Source: CAZMHN01 sp964566145
GTDB taxonomy: Bacteria; Patescibacteriota; Patescibacteriia; Veblenbacterales; UBA10138
Direction of reading: 5' to 3'
NCBI GenBank assembly: GCA_964566145.1
Contig: CAZMHN010000025.1
Coordinates: 1 to 10,206, forward strand
Length of the DNA: 10,206 nt
Part shown: positions 4,862-10,206 of the stretch, piece by piece
How the letters are laid out: each line of letters starts with the position of its first letter
How positions within the stretch are numbered: position 1 is the stretch's first letter
Made by a program: the position numbers and the translations under genes
Notes under the pieces: generated by a model
Database searches by the model: none
What the model saw: only the letters and a program-made list of their open reading frames with translations
Told to the model about the DNA's origin: nothing

Positions 4862-6916
4862 CTACTGATCCAAAATCAGCTCCTTTACCTTGGTCCAGTC
4901 GTTCTCATTCAGAACGCTTATCTTGTCATCGGCCACCAAGTACAAATAGTCGTTGAGGTACAGTGCGCGCTTGGGACTGACGCCGCTCACGGCTGAAACG
5001 AGCTTCAATTGGTCGCCCGTGTACGAGAACACGTAGCCGCCTTTGCCGCCCGGGATGAACACTACGCCGTGCTTGGCGTCCTGCAGGAACGCGTGGTGGG
5101 TCTGAGACACCTCTGACCAATAGTCATCCAGCATGTACTTGGCGGCTTCGGTGGGATTCGCCGGGTCTGTCACGTCAAACAGCGACAGCTTTACTTGCCC
5201 AGCTTCCTGTCCCACGCCCAGCACGCGGTTCGGGGCCAGAGGGTGCAGGTACGAAGAGAACCCGGGTATCTTGAGTTCGCCGGCGAGCCTGGGGGCCTTG
5301 GGATCTGCAAGATCAAGTACATAGAACGGATCGGTTTGCCGGAAAGTAACCACGTAGCCCCGATTGCCTACGAACCGCACGGAATAGATGCGCTCGGTTT
5401 TACCGAGATCCTTGACCGAGCCTAGCTCGCGCATATCTCCACCCAGCACATACACGTCGCTGGCGCTTCCGCCCGTCCTGCCCACAAACCAGCTGTCACC
5501 GAACGTCACTGCCACCCTGAGATTGCCTTCATGCTCGTCCAGCGAGAACTGATTCAAGAGCTGACCCGGCACCTCGCCCGTGGCTTGCACTGACAGGTCG
5601 GAGATGCGGACCTTGACCAAACCGGTGCGCTCCAGCTCGCGCTGGTGCACCTCGGCGTATGCGGACATGCGGTTCTGCATCTCGTTCTCGAACTTCAGCC
5701 GGTCATCCTGCGATAGCGACCGCTGATACCGCTCGATGAGCTGTTGGAACTCGGTCATCTTCGTTTCCAGCGACAGGTCGTACGTCTTCAGCTGATTCAG
5801 CTTGTCCGCGAGCCACGCCGGCAAAAGGTCACTGCTGGAAGTAAGGGCGCTTATCAAGAATCCCAGGACATCGCCCGGGTACGAATAGCTGACGTACATG
5901 TTGTCCTGAAACATGGCCACGACCGAAGCGCTGGAGGAGCCTACGAAAGATACGGTCGCTCCGACACTGCCGGTGGCCGGGTCAAATGTCAGCACGCTGA
6001 ACGTGCTGTCCACCGGCACGGTCCCAAACGGATGGTACACATGCGAACATGGCACGGTTATACTGCGCTCGCCAACCATGAACGGCTTGATGGGACACGG
6101 CCGGTCAATGGAAGCGTCCGCCTGCGTTACTACGTAAAGCTTGTCCTGGACAAGGCGAGCGGCCACTAGCCTGTGGTTGTCGGCGTACTTGGCTTCCCAT
6201 GTTTTTCCCGGCGCCTTAGGGTCTAACACGTCATAGGCCGTTATGCCGTCTTGTCCGAACACCACCAACACTTTGCCTATAAGGAGCAAATCGCCTGACG
6301 CGTCAATCGAGCCCAGGACCGCCATGTCCGCTGGCGGGAATGCCGCTATCGCTTGCACGCCCGCCCGAGGCACAGGCGGCACAAATCCTTCATCAACCGG
6401 CATCATACGCACGCCCCACATGGGATAGTAATACTGGGACCGCGAAAAAAATATGTTGCGGCCGTCCGTTTTGACTATGTCGGGCTCGTCTATGCCAATA
6501 ACCTGTACGTTGGTTTGCGATACGCGGTCCGGCGCAGAACCGCCCAAATCAGCTTCCGGCGCAGACTGAACGGAATCAACTGCTTTCGTCTCATTCAAAC
6601 CGAACGCTGGCGCATCCATTACCGCCATGCTCCTGGTGGCAATCACGCCGAAACCGCCATAGCCTGACATGCTCTCGGCGGCGCTGGTCAGGTAGGCCCG
6701 GTACTCCTCCGGGGACGCAAATGCGGCCACGCCGCCGGTGCTCCCTGCCACCGGGGTGCCGGGCTGTTCCTGCCCCGAAGGGGCCGACCAGGGAACGAAC
6801 GAGCCTGTCGGATCCAGAGCGTAGCTAATGGCAATGCTCAATACGAGTAGGAGAAAGCCCACGCTCATGAGGCCGATAGTTCCCAGCACGGCCCGGGGAT
6901 CAAAGTACTCGCGCAT
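4862..6916 (-). CDS. Membrane-anchored secreted beta-propeller protein (PF09826-like, 684 aa)
   Basis: One N-terminal membrane helix (about 11-34) after a short cytosolic MREYFDPR anchors a large outside domain. A Gly/Pro/Ser linker (about 38-65) precedes the family signature TNVQVIGIDEPDIVKTDG at 135-152. Propeller blades follow, including RIYSVRFVGNRGYVVTFRQT at 509-528, FYVLDLADPKAPRLAGELKIP and FSSYLHPLAPNRVLGVG. These match the 'beta propeller domain' family PF09826, seen in archaea, CPR and some other bacteria, whose role is unclear. A charged helical insertion at about 364-430 is probably a coiled coil. C274 and C290 could form a disulphide. I chose the ATG at 6916 because the further open frame upstream crosses the hairpin of the preceding gene and resembles no protein. 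No Shine-Dalgarno sequence is visible. Confidence 0.9.
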   Translation of the reverse strand: MREYFDPRAVLGTIGLMSVGFLLLVLSIAISYALDPTGSFVPWSAPSGQEQPGTPVAGSTGGVAAFASPEEYRAYLTSAAESMSGYGGFGVIATRSMAVMDAPAFGLNETKAVDSVQSAPEADLGGSAPDRVSQTNVQVIGIDEPDIVKTDGRNIFFSRSQYYYPMWGVRMMPVDEGFVPPVPRAGVQAIAAFPPADMAVLGSIDASGDLLLIGKVLVVFGQDGITAYDVLDPKAPGKTWEAKYADNHRLVAARLVQDKLYVVTQADASIDRPCPIKPFMVGERSITVPCSHVYHPFGTVPVDSTFSVLTFDPATGSVGATVSFVGSSSASVVAMFQDNMYVSYSYPGDVLGFLISALTSSSDLLPAWLADKLNQLKTYDLSLETKMTEFQQLIERYQRSLSQDDRLKFENEMQNRMSAYAEVHQRELERTGLVKVRISDLSVQATGEVPGQLLNQFSLDEHEGNLRVAVTFGDSWFVGRTGGSASDVYVLGGDMRELGSVKDLGKTERIYSVRFVGNRGYVVTFRQTDPFYVLDLADPKAPRLAGELKIPGFSSYLHPLAPNRVLGVGQEAGQVKLSLFDVTDPANPTEAAKYMLDDYWSEVSQTHHAFLQDAKHGVVFIPGGKGGYVFSYTGDQLKLVSAVSGVSPKRALYLNDYLYLVADDKISVLNENDWTKVKELILDQ

Positions 6917-6951
6917 AGTGATTGGTGTTAGGTGGAAATTACCTTGAGGTA

Positions 6952-6981
6952 AGTATACTTCGCGGGTCAGAATGCGGCCAA
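6952..6981 (-). promoter_or_regulatory. Candidate promoter for the propeller gene
   Basis: On the minus strand TTGGCC (6981-6976), 18 bases and TATACT (6957-6952) would give a leader of about 29 bases. That leader has no Shine-Dalgarno sequence. The -10 is good and the -35 is weak. Confidence 0.4.
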
Positions 6982-7056
6982 TGCATGGCTTCGCGCGACC
7001 TACTTCTACACAACGTACGCGAACGGCGGGAGTAACAAATTCTGGGATATGAAATC

Positions 7057-7084
7057 GGCCCTCCTGGAAATGTTCAGGAGGGCC
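7057..7084 (-). terminator. Hairpin after the lipoprotein gene
   Basis: A perfect 10-bp stem (7057-7066 with 7075-7084, GGCCCTCCTG) with an eight-base loop begins 18 bases after the lipoprotein stop. Only GATTTC follows on the minus strand, so the T tract is weak and readthrough into the propeller gene is possible. Confidence 0.6.
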
Positions 7085-7102
7085 TGTGGAGCAAGGCAAC
7101 TA

Positions 7103-7522
7103 TTATGGTTTCAGCTGGCTGACTTCGAGGAGGATGATGTTCTCCCGGATCCGGTACGGCTTGGGAGTACCGTATACGTATGGCGCCGAGGACAATCTCT
7201 GCTCCTGACGCTCGTCGAGCCAACCCAGAACGTAGAGATGGAGCATGCTTTTCGCCTTATCGTACAAGGCGTTTGAATCCGCAATCTTACGCAACTGATT
7301 GTCTAACCTGATAGCTCCGACCACCAGCACCCTGCCGCTGTCCAGGGGCAGGGTCACGTTACCGATGTGCATGACCGCTCCCACGGTCGTGACGCTGGTA
7401 ATCTCGCTTCTGGCTAGATAGAACTTTTTGGGGGAACTCTGGTCCCGAATCACATCGGGAGAGCCGCAACCGATGAGAATCACGGCCGCGACAAGCGCTC
7501 CGAACACCCATGGTTCTTTCAT
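7103..7522 (-). CDS. Small lipoprotein of unknown function (139 aa)
   Basis: The ATG at 7522 lies four bases after AGGAGGG, a strong ribosome site. An upstream in-frame start would add nine residues but has no such support. The N-terminus MKEPWVFGALVAAVILIGCG is a type II signal peptide with lipobox L16-I17-G18-C19, so C19 should be lipid-modified and the protein anchored outside the cytoplasmic membrane. The mature part of about 120 residues mixes beta strands (ITSVTTVGAVMHIGNVTLPL, GRVLVVGAIRL) with a helix (IADSNALYDKAKSMLHLYVL) and ends in IILLEVSQLKP. The family is not recognised. It sits upstream of the propeller gene on the same strand, 186 bases apart with a hairpin between. Both are surface proteins, but co-function is not shown. 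Confidence 0.82.
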   Translation of the reverse strand: MKEPWVFGALVAAVILIGCGSPDVIRDQSSPKKFYLARSEITSVTTVGAVMHIGNVTLPLDSGRVLVVGAIRLDNQLRKIADSNALYDKAKSMLHLYVLGWLDERQEQRLSSAPYVYGTPKPYRIRENIILLEVSQLKP

Positions 7523-7573
7523 GTCTCCCTCCTGTGTTGTGCAATGCAATTCAATGTCCGATGTTATGGCCCG

Positions 7574-7602
7574 AACCTAACACAAATCGCCCGCGGTGTC
7601 AA
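7574..7602 (-). promoter_or_regulatory. Promoter for the lipoprotein gene
   Basis: A perfect TTGACA (7602-7597), a 17-base spacer and TAGGTT (7579-7574) preceded by TGT as an extended -10. The predicted leader is about 45 bases. The same -10, TAGGTT, recurs in front of the gene at 8899. Confidence 0.55.
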
Positions 7603-7621
7603 TCCCTACCCGCGCAACACT

Positions 7622-8818
7622 CTACGTCCCTCGTTCCAATACCACTATTTCCCTCTCAACTCTGGCGTCGGGACGGGCGTAGGTGAGAGTTCCGCGGTCA
7701 TTGCGCCATTCACTCGGCGCTTCCGCAGGCAGAACGTCCGCAATGCGCAAGCCCGTCTCGTGCAAGGCGCCCATCAAAGACAAAGGATGGGCTTTGCGGC
7801 CGACCATGATGACAGGCCACACCATGACTATCCTGCCGCCGCGACGTACCAGCCTGGACAACACCTTGAGCGTGATTTTGTAGAATTCGGTGAGTTCGCC
7901 GTGTATCTGCCGCAGGCGCTGTTCATGTTCATGGCCCCTCAAGGGCGGGCCGAGGTACGGCTCAGTCACAATAGCATCAAATGTTTGTCCTTTTAGCGCC
8001 TGAGTGAGACTGCGAATGTCGGATGCTATCAAGGTCGGTTGCGGTATATCGGGATGCTTGGTCGCTAGCCAAGCCAGATTATCTTTGGAGCGCGCCACAC
8101 CCTTAGCATCGGTGTCAGCACCGACCAATTGCGCATAGCCAAGTAGCGCCGCTTCCTGCAGTACCGTGCCGCTCCCGCAAAACGGGTCCAGCACGCTACC
8201 GCGCTCAGGCGCTTGCGACAAATTCAACATGATGCGGGCAAGTTTGGGCGGAAGCATGCCGACTTTGGCGTCGCGCGCCGGACGGCCATAATCCCGCTCG
8301 CTCCACGCCTCGAACTCCTGCACCCACACAGTCCTGGCGACTATGAGCTTGTCGTCTGCGGGCAAAACGACAAAATCGTATCCCGCCGGCGGCAACAGCC
8401 TGTTTTTGGTTACGACCACGGCTGAAAGCGCCGGCTCGCGCGACACCACGTACCGAACGTGCCCCGCCCGCTCGCGCAACAGCTTCTTGAGCTCCAAACC
8501 GGCCGCCGAGAGCCAGCGCGGTGCGCGGGGAGCGTGCCAGCTCAAACCGAACTCACAGCGCTCGCCGGGCGCAGTCTGCTGAACCAGGAATCTGACCAGC
8601 TCGTCTTTACCGACTCCAGCCTCGCCCAAAACCTCAGCCGCCTTTACCGTGCCTGCCAGGCGGCTGAAAAAATCATTGGCCAGCTGGCCATCCAGAATCA
8701 CAAACCCGCCGGTTACGGACCGCCACGACACCTTAAGGCTACCCCGGGAAACCGCGGCGGCAATTTCGGCCACGGACAATTCCGGCTCCCTTCCCAGGAT
8801 AAGTACGTACCTTGGCAT
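7622..8818 (-). CDS. Trm11/TrmG10-like tRNA guanosine N2-methyltransferase (398 aa)
   Basis: This is a class I SAM-dependent methyltransferase of the Trm11/TrmG10 (UPF0020) type; relatives methylate N2 of guanosine 10 in tRNA. The N-terminal 150 residues (MPRYVLILGREPELSVAEIA onward) occupy the place of the RNA-binding ferredoxin-like/THUMP part. The segment ERDYGRPARDAKVGMLPPKL at 174-193 is the hallmark linker of the family. SAM motif I is LDPFCGSGTVLQEA at 210-223, motif II is GADTD at 233-237, motif III is SDIR at 266-269, and motif IV is TEPYLG at 285-290 instead of the usual [D/N]PP[Y/F]. The ATG at 8818 has no Shine-Dalgarno sequence but a TATACT nine bases upstream. The lipoprotein gene follows 99 bases downstream with no strong terminator between, so some readthrough is likely. 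Confidence 0.88.
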   Translation of the reverse strand: MPRYVLILGREPELSVAEIAAAVSRGSLKVSWRSVTGGFVILDGQLANDFFSRLAGTVKAAEVLGEAGVGKDELVRFLVQQTAPGERCEFGLSWHAPRAPRWLSAAGLELKKLLRERAGHVRYVVSREPALSAVVVTKNRLLPPAGYDFVVLPADDKLIVARTVWVQEFEAWSERDYGRPARDAKVGMLPPKLARIMLNLSQAPERGSVLDPFCGSGTVLQEAALLGYAQLVGADTDAKGVARSKDNLAWLATKHPDIPQPTLIASDIRSLTQALKGQTFDAIVTEPYLGPPLRGHEHEQRLRQIHGELTEFYKITLKVLSRLVRRGGRIVMVWPVIMVGRKAHPLSLMGALHETGLRIADVLPAEAPSEWRNDRGTLTYARPDARVEREIVVLERGT

Positions 8819-8827
8819 AGCCAGTTA

Positions 8828-8836
8828 AGTATAGCA
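8828..8836 (-). promoter_or_regulatory. Extended -10, leaderless promoter of the Trm11-like gene
   Basis: TGC-TATACT (8836-8828) on the minus strand ends nine bases before the ATG at 8818. No clear -35 is seen, which is normal for an extended -10. The transcript should have almost no leader. Confidence 0.62.
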
Positions 8837-8837
8837 C

Positions 8838-8866
8838 TTGACTAACGAATCATCAGTTGGTAGGTT
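8838..8866 (+). promoter_or_regulatory. Promoter for the four-helix membrane protein gene
   Basis: TTGACT (8838-8843), a 17-base spacer and TAGGTT (8861-8866), preceded by TGG as an extended -10. The predicted leader is about 26 bases. Its -35 lies one base from the extended -10 of the divergent Trm11-like gene. Confidence 0.55.
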
Positions 8867-8898
8867 TGTTCAAAATCAAACAACATAAAGGTACCAAC

Positions 8899-9387
8899 AT
8901 GACTAAGAGGAAATCGTACCTGATACGAAGCGTGGGACTGGTCGCTATCTACCTAGGTGAATCACTCACCATCGCCCTGGTGGCTCCCCAGGGTATTCTG
9001 ATGCGTCTGAACGAATCCCTGGAACGGATTTTCAAATTCATCGATTCTCCAGCAAGCAACGAAGCGACAGACCCTGCGATAGCCTATGCTACCACCATGC
9101 TGACGATGGATTATCTTGCCCTCCTGGTTATAGCCACTACTGTCCTGCTGTGGGAATCTCGCGCAGTAATCGCCAGGAAAGTAATTTGGTTCATCACACT
9201 GGTCATCTCGCTTCTGGGTGTGGCCACAATGACCTACACAACCGCCCTACACTATCATCTGATCTATGAAAGAACGAGGTGGTTCCAAAGCTTCACTTTG
9301 GATATCCTGACCGTTATCGCCATACCACTGATATTCTACGTGGCGGTAAAGATACTATGGCAACGTACTAAGTTGTCCCCGAGCTGA
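8899..9387 (+). CDS. Four-helix membrane protein of unknown function (162 aa)
   Basis: The ATG at 8899 has AAAGG seven bases upstream. An in-frame TTG at 8857 lies before the -10 of the predicted promoter and is unlikely. After a basic N-terminus (MTKRKSYLIR), membrane helices are expected at about 8-30, 66-86, 94-117 and 134-154. A roughly 35-residue polar loop between helices 1 and 2 (LNESLERIFKFIDSPASNEA) contains an amphipathic stretch. E21 lies inside helix 1 and D71 inside or at the edge of helix 2, polar residues that may matter for function. No family is recognised. By the positive-inside rule both ends are probably cytoplasmic. The gene is flanked by its own promoter and a hairpin terminator, so it is probably transcribed alone. 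Confidence 0.8.
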   Translation: MTKRKSYLIRSVGLVAIYLGESLTIALVAPQGILMRLNESLERIFKFIDSPASNEATDPAIAYATTMLTMDYLALLVIATTVLLWESRAVIARKVIWFITLVISLLGVATMTYTTALHYHLIYERTRWFQSFTLDILTVIAIPLIFYVAVKILWQRTKLSPS

Positions 9388-9404
9388 CCGCAAATCGAAC
9401 CAAT

Positions 9405-9434
9405 AGAGGCCACTAGCCAAGCTAGTGGCCTCTT
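9405..9434 (+). terminator. Hairpin terminator with weak T tract
   Basis: A perfect 13-bp stem (AGAGGCCACTAGC, 9405-9417, with 9421-9433) with a three-base CAA loop lies 17 bases after the stop at 9387. The following TCCCCTT is pyrimidine-rich but not a clean T run. Confidence 0.75.
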
Positions 9435-9438
9435 CCCC

Positions 9439-9467
9439 TTGCCAAGCCTAAAAACCCGTGCTAGCAT
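9439..9467 (+). promoter_or_regulatory. Candidate promoter of the rpsF-ssb unit
   Basis: TTGCCA (9439-9444), a 17-base spacer and TAGCAT (9462-9467) preceded by TGC (extended -10) lie directly after the preceding terminator. Transcription would start near 9474, giving a leader of about 149 bases, far longer than any other in the window. Confidence 0.5.
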
Positions 9468-9476
9468 GCTCCCACA

Positions 9477-9604
9477 AGCGCTTATGCCTAAGGCGCTCCA
9501 TATCCGCGAACTAGCGGATCCTGGCAGGTTAGGAGGGGTTCTACCGGCCAGGGCTCACAAAGGGCAAGAGCGTGTTTTTATTTGCGGCCCGAAGCACGCC
9601 GGGC
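9477..9604 (+). promoter_or_regulatory. Structured 5' leader of rpsF
   Basis: This stretch can form four consecutive hairpins: 9477-9497 (eight pairs, one bulge), 9502-9519 (ATCCGC/GCGGAT), 9520-9552 (CCTGGC-A-GGT against ACC-G-GCCAGG, with AGGAGGGG in its loop) and 9587-9604 (GCCCG/CGGGC). rpsF leaders in many bacteria bind the S6:S18 complex for autoregulation, and that RNA carries a CCG element; a CCG is present at 9544-9546. Whether this is that motif is inference. No start codon follows the AGGAGGGG at a usable distance. Confidence 0.4.
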
Positions 9605-9622
9605 ACGAACCCCAGAACCAAC

Positions 9623-10111
9623 ATGAAGCACTACGAACTCATGTATATAGCCCCCCTGAAGATGGGGACGGAAGAGAGCGACGCCGCCGTACCGGACAAG
9701 GTGCGCGCTATGCTGTCTGACCAGGGCGCCAAGATAACCATGGAGGAAGACTTGGGCAAGCGCAAACTCGCCTTCCCGGTAAACCACGCGCGCTACGGCA
9801 CGTATGTAGTGATGGAATTCGACCTTGAACCGGAAAAACTTGGTAAGATCAACGAATGGTTCAGGCTTTCCTCGGACATCCTGCGCGCCCAGCTCATAGC
9901 CAAGAAACTCAAGACCCCGGAACAGCTGGCGCGCGAAAAGGCGTTCCAGGAAAAGCTGGCCCGCAAACAGCAGGCTCGCGCCGATGCCCTGGAAACAGAG
10001 GCCAAGGCCGGGCAGGAGGAATCGCCGGCCGAACCAGCTCCAAAGCCCACCGAGCTCCCCGATCTAGACAAGAAGCTTGAGGAGATCTTGGAGCGAGAGA
10101 TGGTGAAATAG
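9623..10111 (+). CDS. rpsF: 30S ribosomal protein S6 with C-terminal extension
   Basis: S6 binds S18 on the platform of the small ribosomal subunit. Residues 1-100 form the ferredoxin-like S6 fold, from MKHYELMYIAPL through DLGKRKLAFPVNHARYGTY and VVMEFDLEPEKLGKINEWFR to LRAQLIAKKL. Residues about 100-162 are an added tail: a charged helix (EQLAREKAFQEKLARKQQAR), a Pro/Glu-rich linker and a terminal helix LDKKLEEILEREMVK. Core S6 proteins are about 95-135 residues, so 162 is long; such tails are familiar in CPR bacteria. The family N-terminus favours the ATG at 9623, although it has no Shine-Dalgarno sequence. An in-frame GTG at 9572 with AAAGGG seven bases upstream would add 17 residues. ssb follows 32 bases downstream, the classic rpsF-ssb order. 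Confidence 0.95.
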   Translation: MKHYELMYIAPLKMGTEESDAAVPDKVRAMLSDQGAKITMEEDLGKRKLAFPVNHARYGTYVVMEFDLEPEKLGKINEWFRLSSDILRAQLIAKKLKTPEQLAREKAFQEKLARKQQARADALETEAKAGQEESPAEPAPKPTELPDLDKKLEEILEREMVK

Positions 10112-10127
10112 TCATTGTCTAACGTTT

Positions 10128-10133
10128 TGTAAT
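10128..10133 (+). promoter_or_regulatory. Possible leaderless -10 before ssb
   Basis: TGTAAT matches the -10 consensus at five of six positions and ends ten bases before the ssb ATG, the same spacing as at ychF and the PIN gene. No good -35 is visible. ssb could alternatively be translated only from the rpsF transcript. Confidence 0.35.
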
Positions 10134-10143
10134 TACTACCCGT

Positions 10144-10206
10144 ATGAACTCCCTCAACAAAGTGTTCGTCATCGGCAACGTGACGCGCGACCCGGAGGTG
10201 AAAACC
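10144..10206 (+). CDS. ssb: Single-stranded DNA-binding protein, N-terminus only
   Basis: Only the first 21 residues are in the window. LNKVFVIGNVTRDPEVK is the canonical first strand of bacterial SSB (the usual form being N-V-LiGnLt-DPE-r). SSB coats single-stranded DNA during replication, recombination and repair. Its place directly after rpsF supports the call; rpsR often follows next. No Shine-Dalgarno sequence lies before the ATG. Confidence 0.92.
   Translation, partial: MNSLNKVFVIGNVTRDPEVKT

Noticed and set aside
5744..6169. Plus-strand 141-codon frame opposite the propeller gene
   Set aside because: It lies wholly opposite a well-supported gene, and its protein has no recognisable features or ribosome site.
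6917..7099. 61-residue N-terminal extension of the propeller protein
   Set aside because: It would be encoded through the 7057-7084 hairpin and would bury the membrane anchor behind unrelated residues. The anchor segment directly after the ATG at 6916 is a natural N-terminus.
7592..7614. Hairpin CGCGG/CCGCG after the Trm11-like gene as a terminator
   Set aside because: Only five pairs, a 13-base loop and no T tract on the minus strand. The lipoprotein -35 sits in the loop, so chance is more likely.
9434..9622. tRNA or other structured RNA gene between the membrane protein gene and rpsF
   Set aside because: There is a GGTTCTACC stretch, but no cloverleaf, acceptor stem or anticodon arm can be drawn. 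An rpsF leader explains the hairpins better.
1..10206. CRISPR array, phage, insertion sequence or integron
   Set aside because: No spaced direct repeats, transposase, integrase or terminal inverted repeats are seen. The only repeats are the protein-level YCF48 blades.

Overview
The window is bacterial chromosome, moderately GC-rich and densely coded, with no phage, insertion-sequence, tRNA, rRNA or CRISPR signal. The best guess at the host is a Candidate Phyla Radiation (Patescibacteria, Parcubacteria-like) bacterium. The reasons are an S6 protein with a long charged C-terminal tail ending in a 'LDKKLEEILE' block, a Trm11-like tRNA methyltransferase with an unusual TEPY motif, a membrane-anchored PF09826-type beta-propeller protein, a 352-residue YchF, and many short lineage-type hypothetical proteins. 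This is inference from family resemblance; no marker in the window settles it. The standard code is used, with TAA, TAG and TGA all ending genes.

Layout. 1-976 (-): a secreted YCF48/BNR-type repeat protein, cut by the window start just inside a C-terminal 'QNYP' motif. 1098-1346 (+): a small helical protein. 1458-1916 and 2068-2520 (+): two hypothetical proteins that look like diverged tandem paralogs, each with its own promoter and strong terminator. 2574-3026 (-): a lone PIN-domain protein. 3108-4166 (+): the GTPase/ATPase YchF, divergent from the PIN gene and closed by a bidirectional terminator. 4228-4725 (-): a five-helix membrane protein. 4862-6916 (-): the anchored beta-propeller protein. 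7103-7522 (-): a small lipoprotein. 7622-8818 (-): the Trm11-like methyltransferase. 8899-9387 (+): a four-helix membrane protein. 9623-10111 (+): rpsF (S6), preceded by a structured leader. 10144-end (+): the start of ssb.

The genes share no single pathway. Translation and replication housekeeping (ychF, trm11-like, rpsF, ssb) is mixed with cell-surface proteins (the YCF48-like protein, the propeller protein, the lipoprotein and two membrane proteins) and unknowns. Most units look short or monocistronic.

The most striking pattern is in the intergenic DNA. The starts fall into two classes. Five genes (1098, 3026-, 3108, 8818-, 10144) have no Shine-Dalgarno (SD) sequence and carry a -10-like hexamer 9-10 bases before the ATG, which would give leaderless mRNAs. 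Six genes (976-, 1458, 2068, 4725-, 7522-, 8899) have an SD, a TTGAC(A/G/T) -35 box 17-18 bases from a poor -10, and a predicted 25-55 base leader. rpsF and the propeller gene fit neither class.
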